Part shown: piece by piece, positions 10,673-22,014 of the stretch | How positions within the stretch are numbered: position 1 is the stretch's first letter | Layout: the number at the start of each line of letters is the position of its first letter | NCBI GenBank assembly: GCA_027563935.2 | Contig: CM050448.1 | Location: 119,405,493-119,469,492, forward strand | Source: Costus lasius | Taxonomy: Eukaryota > Streptophyta > Magnoliopsida > Zingiberales > Costaceae | Direction of reading: 5' to 3' | Length of the DNA stretch: 64,000 bases | Notes under the pieces: generated by a model | Databases searched by the model: none | What the model was told of the DNA's origin: nothing | Seen by the model: only the letters and a program-made list of their open reading frames with translations | Program-made: the position numbers and the translations under genes

Positions 10673-11498
10673 TCCGAAGAAGAGGCGGCGGCTCCTCTAT
10701 AAAGAGGAGCGGATGAGCGAGTGGAGGGGGGAGCTCCGCCATTAACGACTACAACGAAGCTTGGTGAAGCTTCGACGAGAGTGAGAGATTGTAACCGGCG
10801 TCGAGGAGACGACCGGCGAGGGAGGGAAGAGGGACACCGGGCCAGGCGGCCGACGGCTGGAGGAGACGACCTTGTAAGTTTTCTGAGGAATAAAGCTTGG
10901 GTTTCTTCTTCACCTGCTTCCCCCTGCTTCGTGTTCTCTGTGGTGATTCGACGACGACAGCAGGCGGCTGTCGATCGGCTTCGGACGGAGGAGAGTCGCG
11001 AGCGCCGGCGGCGCTCGACAGCAGCAGCGACACAGCGACGTCGCGAGCTTGAAGACGAACAGTGGTTTCGAACGCGGCGGCGTTCGAAACGAGGCGTTGA
11101 CGAAGTCAAAATCGGCAACGGCGAAATCGTAATTCGGCGGGCGAATTTCCGGGTGACGTCAGCGAGTAGCGGCTGACGCAGGCGAAATCGAATTTTCGAT
11201 TTTGAATCGAGGTGACGTTGGCGTGACGTCATCACAGACGGGATTTCGAAACGACGGTCAAAATCAAGTTTGACGAGAGAGGTATTTTGGAATTTAGGGT
11301 TTCGTTTGGATTTCTCTAAATTAGGGTTAGGGTTTTCTCCGTGCGAATTGTATTTTGGGGATAAAAATTATCCGGGGAGATTAGGGTTTCGATTTTGGGT
11401 CGGAAACCCTAGGGCGAGTTGCGTTCCGGTGTTCCGCCGGATTGCCCTGAAATAGCGTTTAAGAGCGGTTTCCAGGCCGATCCGACCGGGGCGTGACA
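10441..11498 (+). repeat. 3' LTR
   Basis: It matches the 5' LTR along its length apart from scattered transitions and an 8-bp length difference near 11190. It ends GTGACA next to the right CCTAG duplication. Confidence 0.93.
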
Positions 11499-11601
11499 CC
11501 TAGCTAACACAACAAACATAGACCATACAGAAGCAACCAACAAAAAAATGATGTAAAGAGAAGGCAAGTAGACAAGGCAAACGGGTGCGGGTGCATCGTA
11601 C

Positions 11602-12027
11602 CGCCTTGCGAAGCTTCTTAATCAAAGCCATGGGCTTCCTCGTCAACCCTCTCTGGAACCTGCGCGCAACCACGCCCACATGCCACAACAAGAACATCTC
11701 AACCAAAACGAACAATCAATAAATAACACACAAGAGGGTACAACATTCAAACCTTCTGCGGGCACGAGCATCGAAGAGCTTGACTAGCTCGTCGAGGCCC
11801 ATGTCGAGTAGCTGTTCCAGATCGACACCACGGTAAGAGAACTTCCTGAACGTCCTCTTCTTGGGCTGCCCCCCTCCGACATCTAGCGCATCCGAAGCAT
11901 CCGCCTGCCACCAGATCCGGCAAAGGCATTACTTCACGATCGCAAAAGAATGCAGAATTCTTATGACCAAACAATAACATAAGAACAGAAAAGGAAATCT
12001 GAGGAAGAACGAAAACGATCCAACCAT
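11602..12027 (-). CDS. RPS15: Cytosolic 40S ribosomal protein S15 (uS19), first three exons only
   Basis: Three exons on the minus strand: the ATG alone (12027-12025), 11904-11753 and 11659-11602, each bounded by GT and AG. Joined in frame they give an Ala/Asp-rich start, then [20 protein letters not shown] and [15 protein letters not shown], which is the conserved N-terminal half of eukaryotic S15 (uS19), a small-subunit head protein near the decoding site. A first exon holding only the start codon is common in plant ribosomal protein genes. The conserved second half (normally about 80 more residues, including the MIIVPEMIGS region) should follow after the donor at 11601/11600. Instead the intron runs into the LTR retrotransposon at 11498, and no S15 exon is visible from 7978 down to 1. 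It is therefore either a truncated gene or one with an unusually long interrupted intron. Confidence 0.8.
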
Positions 12028-12837
12028 GGTCGCTGCTTCTCTTCTTCTCCGCTTTGCTTGTGGTTTTGCGGCGCGCGGGTCGAGAAGGGCGAGGCAGAAA
12101 ATTAGGGTTTGGGGAACGTATTTATTGGGCGCAATGTGTAGGCTTCGCTAATATCCCATTTTACCCCTATTCTCTTGTATTTTCGGAGCGGTTTCTTTGG
12201 TATTATGTACATCATATAGGATAAAATAGTCTTTTAATAATTAGTGGATCTATAGCTACGAGTGTTAACCTTATGGCCTATTTTATTAGGGAGAAAAAAG
12301 AATTTATTTTTCTCCTAAGAAGAGACTAAATTTTTTTAAAAAAACGATTATTATTATTTTTTTTACATTCTCTTTTTTTTTTTAAAAATTTACTATCAAT
12401 TTCACTATTTTTCTTTCTATTTATTTTTCTTCCTTTCATCTTTATTTTTTTTCTTTTTTTCCAAAAAAATAGGCCAGTGTTATAATATCTTATGTGAAGT
12501 GAGGAATTTAGATAAATTATAATATTTAAATAGAAAAATAATTTTTAAAATATAGCAAAAATAAATTCTATGTTACAATTGCGCGTTATTTAATTCAGTT
12601 ACTTCGCACGTGATAAGTAATTACATTGCACGTGTTCTATATAATTGAAAAATTCACAATGATTAATGTCAGACTTGACGCACGTGTTAGAATAATGATA
12701 ATATTGCAATACAAAAACAAATAATTAAAATGCCCTTTCGTTTTCTCCGGAGAGGAGACGGGACGACCGAGCATCGCCAGCATAACACTAGACGCGCGGG
12801 GCTCTCGCACTCTCCTCCTCCGTTCTCCCCGTTCACC
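12028..12837. other. Spacer between RPS15 and PhoD-like gene starts
   Basis: The two genes are divergent, so this AT-rich 0.8 kb probably holds both promoters. ACGTG-type motifs (GCACGTG near 12607 and 12637; ACGCACGTG near 12680) resemble G-box or ABRE cores. The last 100 bases are GC-rich 5' leader of the PhoD-like gene. Confidence 0.45.
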
Positions 12838-15800
12838 ATGACAACGGCGGTATGTAGATTCCACCAATGGCTTCTCCGATCCCGCCTCGTCCTCCTTCTC
12901 CTCGCCATACTCCTGGCCTTCTCTTCGTTTTCACTCGGCGACCAGCCTCCCCCCGCCGTCGTATCCCGAATCGCCTTCGGCTCTTGCTCCAACCAGAGTG
13001 CGCCGCAGGTGCGAAACCTATGAAAATGTTGCAATAAGGGATTCCTTATTTGGCTACCTGCTCTTGAATAATTTAATTCCTTATCTCTTTTGGGGGTTGG
13101 GTAAGTTGCTGATGGTTAGAGTTACCGGGTTTGCTGCAGCCGATTTGGGATGCGATCGTTGATTTCGAACCCCAGGTATTCTTGTGGCTCGGGGACAATA
13201 TATATGGCGACAACAAGCGCCCCCACAGGTTGTTTGGGAAGGAGCGGACCATCGGGCCCTGGAAGAACGTGCCCAGATTCTTCCCGTCGACGGAGGAGGA
13301 GATGAAAAGAAGGTATCAGCTGGCGAAGAGTAATCCGGGTTACTCTAAGCTGAGACAGATGACTCAGGTGGATTTCTCAGACTAAAATTCTACACCCTTA
13401 ATTTAGTTGTTATGGATTTCGGGATTTGTTACTGAAAAGGATTGGCTTCAGATGATTGATTGTATTTATATGAACGATCTCAGCCTATGATATTTTATTG
13501 TATCAATTTTAATGTTTTTTGGCACCATATCAGCAAGCTGGTTTACTTCATTGGAATTCTGAAGTTAACATACATATAATTTGATTGTTATGATAGTGAA
13601 AGCATTCATGTTTTACAAAATAAAAGCGATTATTGATTTCTTTTGTATTTTGAAAATTTTGGAGCAAAGTTTTAAAAATCATTCCATGCCACTCGGTACC
13701 TACCGGTTTGTGTACATATAGTGTCCGTATATATGGTACCGATATTATTTAGTGTCGGCAGATCTAGTACATAGGACCGGTACACAGGTATGAACTGAGA
13801 CTAGATCTATAAGTACGTCCTAATAATGGATGTTTTTGAATAAGATCAATCTCCCTGGGTGAATTTTGCTAGAATACGTTGTGCAGCATGAACTTGTATT
13901 AGTTAGTATCAGTGTTTTTAGGAATATGAGCATCAATTTCTGATGACATTAGCATCTCTTCTAACTTGTATCAGTGTTTTTAGAAATATGAACATCAATT
14001 TCTGATGATATTAGCATCTCTTCTAAGCTTCGATATGCAATCATTGGTGTAAGAACATTAATTATCATTCTATCATTTTGACATACATGCTACCAGAGCA
14101 ATGTCTTTTGCAGATAATCGGTACATGGGATGACCATGATTTTGGGCTGAATGATGCTGGAAAAGAATTCAGTGGGAAAAATATAAGTCAGAGGCTTCTC
14201 TTAGATTTTCTAGATGAACCTGCCGATAGTCCTCGGTAAGCAATCACATTGAGCTTATACAAGTTTTCCATTCTTCAACTGTTGCTTAAGTAGGCCATTA
14301 AGTAGCAACGGCATTATGAAGTGGTAGTATGCCGGGTACAACATTGCTGCATCCCAAATGAAATTTATAATTACCCTTATTATTTGATTGGGAATTATAG
14401 CATCCTAAGAAAATGTGCTTACATCGATGTTCTAATTTATATTGATTTCTTTCATTTTAATTTTAACTTCATATTATGTGTTGCAGTAAGGTTTTGATAT
14501 AGGTGAAACAGTCATATTAAGAGAATCTTACGAGAGCACTTATTTCTTGGCTTCTTCTTGTAGGTGGCAGCAAGCTGGAGTTTATACCTCCTATTTATTC
14601 GGGCCAAAGGGAAAACAAGTAAAGGTTTGTTAGTTCATTTTTTGTACTTTGCAAGAGATTGGGTTTCTACTTTAAAGTTCACATTACTCATTTTATAAGA
14701 TTCAATCATTTAAACTGATAAAACTTAAGATCATTCCATCCAGCATTGTTACATTTATTGTTTGAATTGATTTTTTCCTCTAGACTTTGTCCAACAATTA
14801 TTTAAGAAAAAACAGTTGACAGCATATGTTATGATTTTCTGTGTGATGAGCTCTCCTACCTTGTAAAGTTTTGTTCCTTGGACATGTCAAATACATGCAT
14901 TTGTATCTAGGTTTATATTTCTTTTGAGTGAGATACCAAATGAAAAAAACATTGATATGCTATATTATAAATACAGATTTGGCTGTACTACAGGTTATTC
15001 TTTTGGATACGAGATATCACAGGGACCCTCTTTTCAGTGATGGAACTATTTTGGGGGATTCTCAGTGGCAATGGCTAGAAAAAGAGTTGAATGGTCCTGG
15101 AACAGAAATTACAATAATTGCATCTTCCATTCAGGTAGTAGATATTTGCTTGTTTATTTACTTACTGGATTTTAGTGTAACAAAAATGTTTAATTAGGAT
15201 ACACTAGTAGTGCTTCATTATTTCTTCAAGCAAGACTTTGTTGGACTAGGTTGTTTCAGTTGACAATTTTTTTTTTGAAATGGTTGTATGGTGGGCAATA
15301 TATTACTTCTATGTGATTGAAAAAATGCTTGATAAATAACAACATTATGATATCCTAGTTTAGTCTAGAAGTGAGAGGAAAGATAATATAATATATAAAG
15401 CTTAGTGAGTTTGCTACTATTAACTTGAGCTTAAGCATTTTAAATTGTCTAAGATAACAATTAATAGGTCAGTTTCCTCCTTAAATAAGTCTTAACAAAC
15501 ATACTTAACTTTTAAAGTGTTTAGATACCCTAAACATACTAAAATATAAAATAATAAATATAATTATATATAAAAATGTTTATTATTAATTTAATTTATT
15601 AAATCCTTTTATTTAATTGGGTACGTGCATGTATACGATGAGGTTTGGGTTATATAATAGGTACCCGACCTGAGTTTGGGTTAGTGTTTGGGTTTAGGGT
15701 TCTTATAATTGGGTCAAGTTTGAGTTTGGAGTAAAAATATGTGTATTCGACCTGTTGTCATTCCTAATTATAATTAAGGTATAAGAAACCAACTCATATC

Positions 15801-18800
15801 AACTGGACCAATCCGATAATAAACCAGTACTTAAAACATTGGTTGTAATTAGAGGTGGCCAATGGGCCGGGCATGGCCCTGCCCGGCTCGGCACGTTGAC
15901 CAAGTCAACAGGCCACGGGCGGCTCGTGGCCCGGCTCGGGTCGTGCTGGGCCGGAGAGTTCAGGCACGTGGGCCGGGCCGGGTATGGCACGCAAGCGGCT
16001 GGGCCAGGCATGGCACAGACCCAGGCACGGCACGCGGGCCGAGCATAGCACGGCCCACGTAAAAAACGTTTTTTTATTATTTGGCACCAAAATTTAAATT
16101 TTTACCTATGTTATTTTACATTTATACCCCCTTAAAGTATCTAAAAAAATTTAAATTTATAGGTATAATTATCTTTTAGCTATAAAATTATTATTTTATT
16201 CTCTTTTAATAATATAAAATAGAGGATAAATTTGTAAATTTACACTCATTTCATCTCTATAAATTCTAGATAGTTCCTTACATTTTCACATATAAAATTT
16301 TAGTTTAAATTATTTTTTTATTACATTCCTCTTAATCACGTGAGTTACAATTACTTTGTTAATTGTGTTTGCAGTCTTGCAGGTGAGCACAAGACATAGA
16401 GAAAAATGGTAGATAATAGAAGAGTGAAGATAATTATCATTCTGCCAAATTCTTAATGTTCAATCTTTCTTACGTCTACCTCAAATTTCTTCAATGCTGA
16501 TCAATGGAGAATCACTATTTTAAGTATTATCGAACGTGTTAGTCAAATCATACGAATTGATGTATTCATGTTTGAAGAACACTTTATTCACTTATCTGAT
16601 CATGCAAGACAAGAATTTTTAGCTTCTCCCTTCCCTTCTGGGGTTGGGATTGAGATAGAGGTTGAGGACTTTGAAATAAATGATAGTGAGGAGGACAATG
16701 ATACTATCAACGATGAGCCGGAGCAATATATCGAAACAAACCAAGCACAAAAGTCACTTGAGTTTTTTATTATTGAAGAAGGAGGTAGAGCTGAAAACAT
16801 GGAGTGCGCAATATGCATAGAGAAGATGGAGCACGGAGAGCAAGTATGCTTAACACAATTCTTGCACATCTTCCATAGTAGCTACTTGCGTCGCTGGCTA
16901 CGGGTCAATTATTTATGCTCATTATGTCGGCAATTGATTTAAGCTTAAATGTATAATGTATGAATATGAAATTTAATCGAGTTGGTTTTAACTTTAGTCA
17001 TGTATTGTTAGTGTTGTTAGTAAATAAATTAATATTAATTTAATAAAATATATTAAAATTAAAATTATATATTTTTAAAATAAAATAAAATAATTAATAA
17101 AATAATAATTTAATATTTTAAAAAAATTTGTGCAAAATACATAATTCTCAATTTCTCATTTTTTTTATTTTTTTTTATTTTTTTTATTTTATATAATTTA
17201 ATTAATTAATATTTTACTTATTTTTAAAATTTATTTTGATGAAGCGGGCTAAAGTCAGCCCGTGGGCCATCTTCGGGTCGGGCCAAGCACGGCCCGTGTG
17301 CCACATCTAGACCCGTTGGACTGAATCCAGCTTGCGTGCCGACGCCAGCCCGTGGGCCAGTTTCAGCACGCTTGCCTGGCCGGCACGGCTAATCGGGTCG
17401 CGGGTCATGCCGGGCTCAGATTTTTCTCCCCCGGCACGGCCCGGCCCGCCAGGAGCCGGGCCCGAGCACAGCTCATGGCCACCTCTAGTTGTAATGTATA
17501 TGGTTATATTTCACTATATTAACAATTTCCTACTTTTTCTCCCATTTTTTTAGGATTTTTATCCTTCACCAATACTAGGTACATTGCGTGTGCTGAAGCT
17601 GCACGAAAACAAGGTACATGGTATTTACTGGTTTGGTAATATATGTGTGTATAATTGTATATATAATATAAGTTTTGGATGGGACCAACTATGTGATACG
17701 TACCAATATGTATTGATCCAAAATTGGACTGGTACCCTAGTACATACTACATACTACATACTATAACTTAGATAACTTAGTTCTAACATTTTAAAATACA
17801 ATAAAAAATATCTTTGAAGAGGAACTTAGAATCTTAGAGAATAAGGGCAAAACTAGTAAGGAATAGTTTAACCTTTGAGTGTAAATTAAGAAAACGTGTC
17901 ATTTCAATATAAAATATTTAGGAAGACTATGTGAACTAGACTTTTTAAAATATATGAGCTACAACCTGACAAGTTCCTAATTAAGTGGCAACCACACCCT
18001 TTGGAGATCATAACTTGAGAACTTCTCATGGTTTGAAGTTAGGCTCTCAACAAATGTAGTATATAGCTAGCAACAAATGTTGTGCAGCCGTGTGAGGATC
18101 TATTTCTCATCCCAATGAATCTTTCCTTTTTTTAGTAAACATGTATCAAAGGTACTGCTTTATTTTTTCAGTAAACTTGTATCAAAGGTACTACTGTTTA
18201 AGCCCTAAGCACTTGGTCACTTAGGTGAAGTTTTATGTCACCTCATAAACCTATAAACCATCTTTTCTTTTATCGATGTGAGATTATTGGAATTTGGAAG
18301 AGCACCTTGCCCTCTCCCAAGACTCTTAGCTTGAGTTATCCTGTGACATACTCCCTGTCCAAAAGGCTTTGTGACGTCCTCATTGCACTCAGCCCACTAA
18401 CTTCTGAATGTAGGCTAGCCCAAACAGCTTAGTACGGGCTCATTAGTGAAGGTAGAAGCATGCTTGGATGCCATTTGTGATGAGTGAAAGGTTTACCAAA
18501 TTAAAATAACTTCTCACTTTGGTAAAATTACCTTCCACCTCATAAATTCAGTTTCATCTCATCTCTTACCAATAAGGCTCTTGGAACACCTTGCTTATCA
18601 TCTCTTACCCAGGACACTTGGGTCCCTTGTTGCTTGGTGTATATCTTCGAGTTAACATGCATATGGTAAAACAACAAAGCATCAAAAGAAGATTATGAAT
18701 AGGTTTTCATGTTGTGGATTGTTCTTGTCTATAAGTTAAATGTTGTATATGTTTTTATTTTATTCTTAATCCCAATATGTCCTTTTTCAGGTAATATCAA

Positions 18801-21800
18801 ATCTTTCTGCAACTACTGGTCCATTGTTTTATCCAGAGGCATGGGGACGGTTTCCAAAGGAGAGAGAGCGGTTGTATAGATTGATAAAAGATAGCAAGGC
18901 AGGTCACTATTAGCTTTTTATACTTTGTATAATGTGGTATCTAGTTTGTTCGCTGTAAGTATTGTTATGTTGGTTGCATGCAGTTGCATGTTCTAAATGG
19001 AATTCTGTTCCATCAAAGTGTTGTGCATGATTTTTTTAGAGCATACTTAGGTGCTGGCTTGTAGCATTTGCAAACGAAAGCAGCAAATGTTTTGCTAGCA
19101 GCTAAATATACAACACCAATAGATTTATTCACGGTGGTATTTTTTTTTTCTGAACTTGCATACACAGAATAATGTGGATATATGGAGAGTGTATGTTAGT
19201 TATAGAAAAAAGATGGCTTTCTACATTAACTAATGCTTGTGTTGCTAACTACTATTTCAGAATGCAAACATCCAAATTTAGGGATCCAAATGTACTCTGA
19301 ATATGTGGTTTCTTACTATAGAGGTCTATATGTTATACTTTAGTAACTTCATTAACTTACAGGTAACTAAAATTCAAATCTGTAAGTTCATTTGCATAAA
19401 AGTTCTGTAGTACAAACTAAAAGGTGCGAATAAATTCTTCTTTTTTTTTGACATAGAATGCTTAAGTTATTAAATGGTCTGAAGATCATGAATGAAAAAA
19501 ATGAACGAGTTGTAGATTCTAATGTGTGTATGGATGCTAGGTAATATGCATATCCAAATTTGAAGAAGTCATTAACCGTCGAGATTTTGTGTCTTGAGTG
19601 TAATTGGCAAAGCAGCGACAAAACATGATAATGAATAAAGACAATCTACCTCAGACATAACATCCCATACAAGTAATTCATTCTATTATCTTGTCTTTTT
19701 TCTACATTATCTGTATAAATCATGAGTCATGAAAACTAGCTTGAAGCTTCTTGATTATCTAAAACGAAAGTAAATAATGATTTAGTAGAAAAATGGACAG
19801 TGATTTGCAGTGTTTTTTTGGGGGGCAAGATTTGCATAGTTATGCTTTCTTTGTGAAATTAATATCAATTTTATAATGATAGGAAGTTGTCATGTATCAT
19901 GCAGAGAAGTGGAATATTCTTCATAAGTGGAGATGTTCATTTTGGAGAGATTGCCCGTTATGATTGTGGTGGCCAGTATCCACTATATGACATCACCTCA
20001 AGTGGACTTACTCAGGCAATTGAGAAGGTTGTGCCTTCGCTGGTTGCAATCATTGTAAGAGTTCTAGCTTGGTTGACTCCGACAACCATGAGAGTCAAAG
20101 CTGTAAACTGCCGATTCAGATCATGCATATATGGTATGATAGCCCATATTATAATATTCAAAGTAGCATCTTTTGCCAACATCTTGGTTTTACTTCACGT
20201 GATAATGTGGAATATAGTGTTCGACTGTGTTCAATAATTTTTCCTCATTTTTTAGCATGAAAAGTTAATAAGCGGAAGTTGTACGGGGTGTTCTCGATTA
20301 TCTTCCCACCAGCTAGAAGAAATAAATGATTAGACACTTGTCTTAAAAAATCATTGAATCAAGATTTGAGAGTGCTTGATTAACAGTTGTTGCTAAATTA
20401 TCTTGACCTGTGTTATTTTCACAGTTTAATTGAATAGAACAAATTGTTAACAATAATATTTGCTGGTGGAAAATTTTCAGCTCAGCCAAACTTCGGTGCA
20501 ATTCAAATAGATTGGGATGCTGTACCTCAAACAATCAAAGTTGAAGTGAGGGACATAAATGGAGACTCAGCTATTGCAGTAGATTTCCTGCTTTCGGATC
20601 TGCAGCCCATGGACACTAACACAACCTTTCAAGGAGCCTTGCAGTATGGACGTCACTGCTTACTTGAAATTAGTCTTCCATGGTTTCGGAGATACTTCTT
20701 TGCCTTTACCTTTTTTACATCAATTGCCGGTATGCGCTTCTCTCGCCGTTGGTATCAGTAGTGTAGCAATAATATATCGAATACTTCTGCCAATGCTACC
20801 ATGTTGCTACAATTAAAGATGAGCCATATTCTTATTTTTGAGATTTTAATAAAATATTAATATCACATAGCAACCATAGTTATTAGGTTCTTGGTCATAT
20901 TTTTGATTGTTTGACCAGCATTCTGAATGATAGATAGCACATTGGCTTCTTGTTCTTACAACTATATCTGGTCATCTCTTAGGCCGTGTATACAAGGGAA
21001 GAAAAGGGAGAGAAATGAATGAAAAAGAAAGGAAAATAAATCAAATTTTCCTTGGTATACTGAGAGAGAACTGAAAATGAAAGAAAAATCCTAACTTTTC
21101 AAATCACGTTCTGTCCGAAAGAGGCAGAAAACGAAATCTCAACTTTTCCTTTCTTTTCTTTTTTTTTTTTCTTTTTTTCCTTTCCCTCTTGTTTCCTTCT
21201 ATTTTCTATCCTTTCTTGTATATACGGCCTTATTCATTAAAGGATTTGTAACCATGGTTTAAATTTGAGATCAATTGATTTCTATATAATATGAAAGTAT
21301 AATAGATATCTTAATAATTAAAGAAACATTAATGAAAATTAATAGAGGATCGAGTGAAATTAGGTACATTGGAGTGAACATAATTACGAATGCTTCACAT
21401 GTACATTATCCTCTTTACATAGAGGTCCCTATAGTAGTGAATAATTTCAAATAAGTCATCAATACTAAGCTAGAGCATATATATTATGGAATTCAAAAAT
21501 AATCTACTTTGGGATCTCAAAGAGATTTGGCAAAGAGAATTCTCAATTAATTATTAGATTTCTTTGCAATCCACTTTTCTCTAATAAAGTAGCAATCAAT
21601 TTCAATATCTTAGTTCATTTGTGAAAGACTAATTTGATGTGTAGGGCAGCTTGGTTATCACATAACAATTCCATGAATCCTTGATACTTAACTTCCAAAT
21701 CCTATAAGAGAAATTTGATCCATAACAACTTAAAGTACCAATTGCCATGGCCCTGCCATTGTACTTAATCATGCTATCATTCTTTTCCTCGATACTAGAT

Positions 21801-21961
21801 TATGTAGTTATTAATTTGTGGTGTAATTACCATTTATTTAATTATACTATTATTATACTAGTGGTTGTATCTAGTCAAGTATTAATGGGGGCATAGTTTA
21901 AAAAATTAGTTCACACCTAGGGGTATGGCTAGTTTGTATCAATCTAATCGTCAACATATAT

Positions 21962-22014
<53 letters not shown>

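Larger units (their letters stand above)
7979..11498 (+). mobile_element. Complete non-autonomous LTR retrotransposon, gag only (TR-GAG type)
   Basis: Two LTRs of 1050 and 1058 bp (7979-9028 and 10441-11498) begin TGTCAGGG and end GTGACA. They enclose only 1412 bp, which holds a primer-binding site, one gag frame and a purine tract; there is no protease, reverse transcriptase, RNase H or integrase. A perfect 5-bp target duplication CCTAG flanks the element at 7974-7978 and 11499-11503. The LTRs differ at roughly a dozen single bases plus one 8-bp indel, about 1.2 percent, so the insertion is young. Gag resembles the Ty3 lineage of plants; movement would need enzymes from another element. It is inserted immediately beside the right terminus of a hAT remnant and inside or beside the ribosomal protein S15 gene on its right. 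Confidence 0.93.

Noticed and set aside
17551..17612. Open stretch resembling an extra PhoD-like exon ([20 protein letters not shown])
   Set aside because: It has AG and GT borders and is in frame, but exon 5 already joins exon 6 in phase at a conserved point (SSIQ then VISNLS), and the stretch matches no PhoD segment I know.
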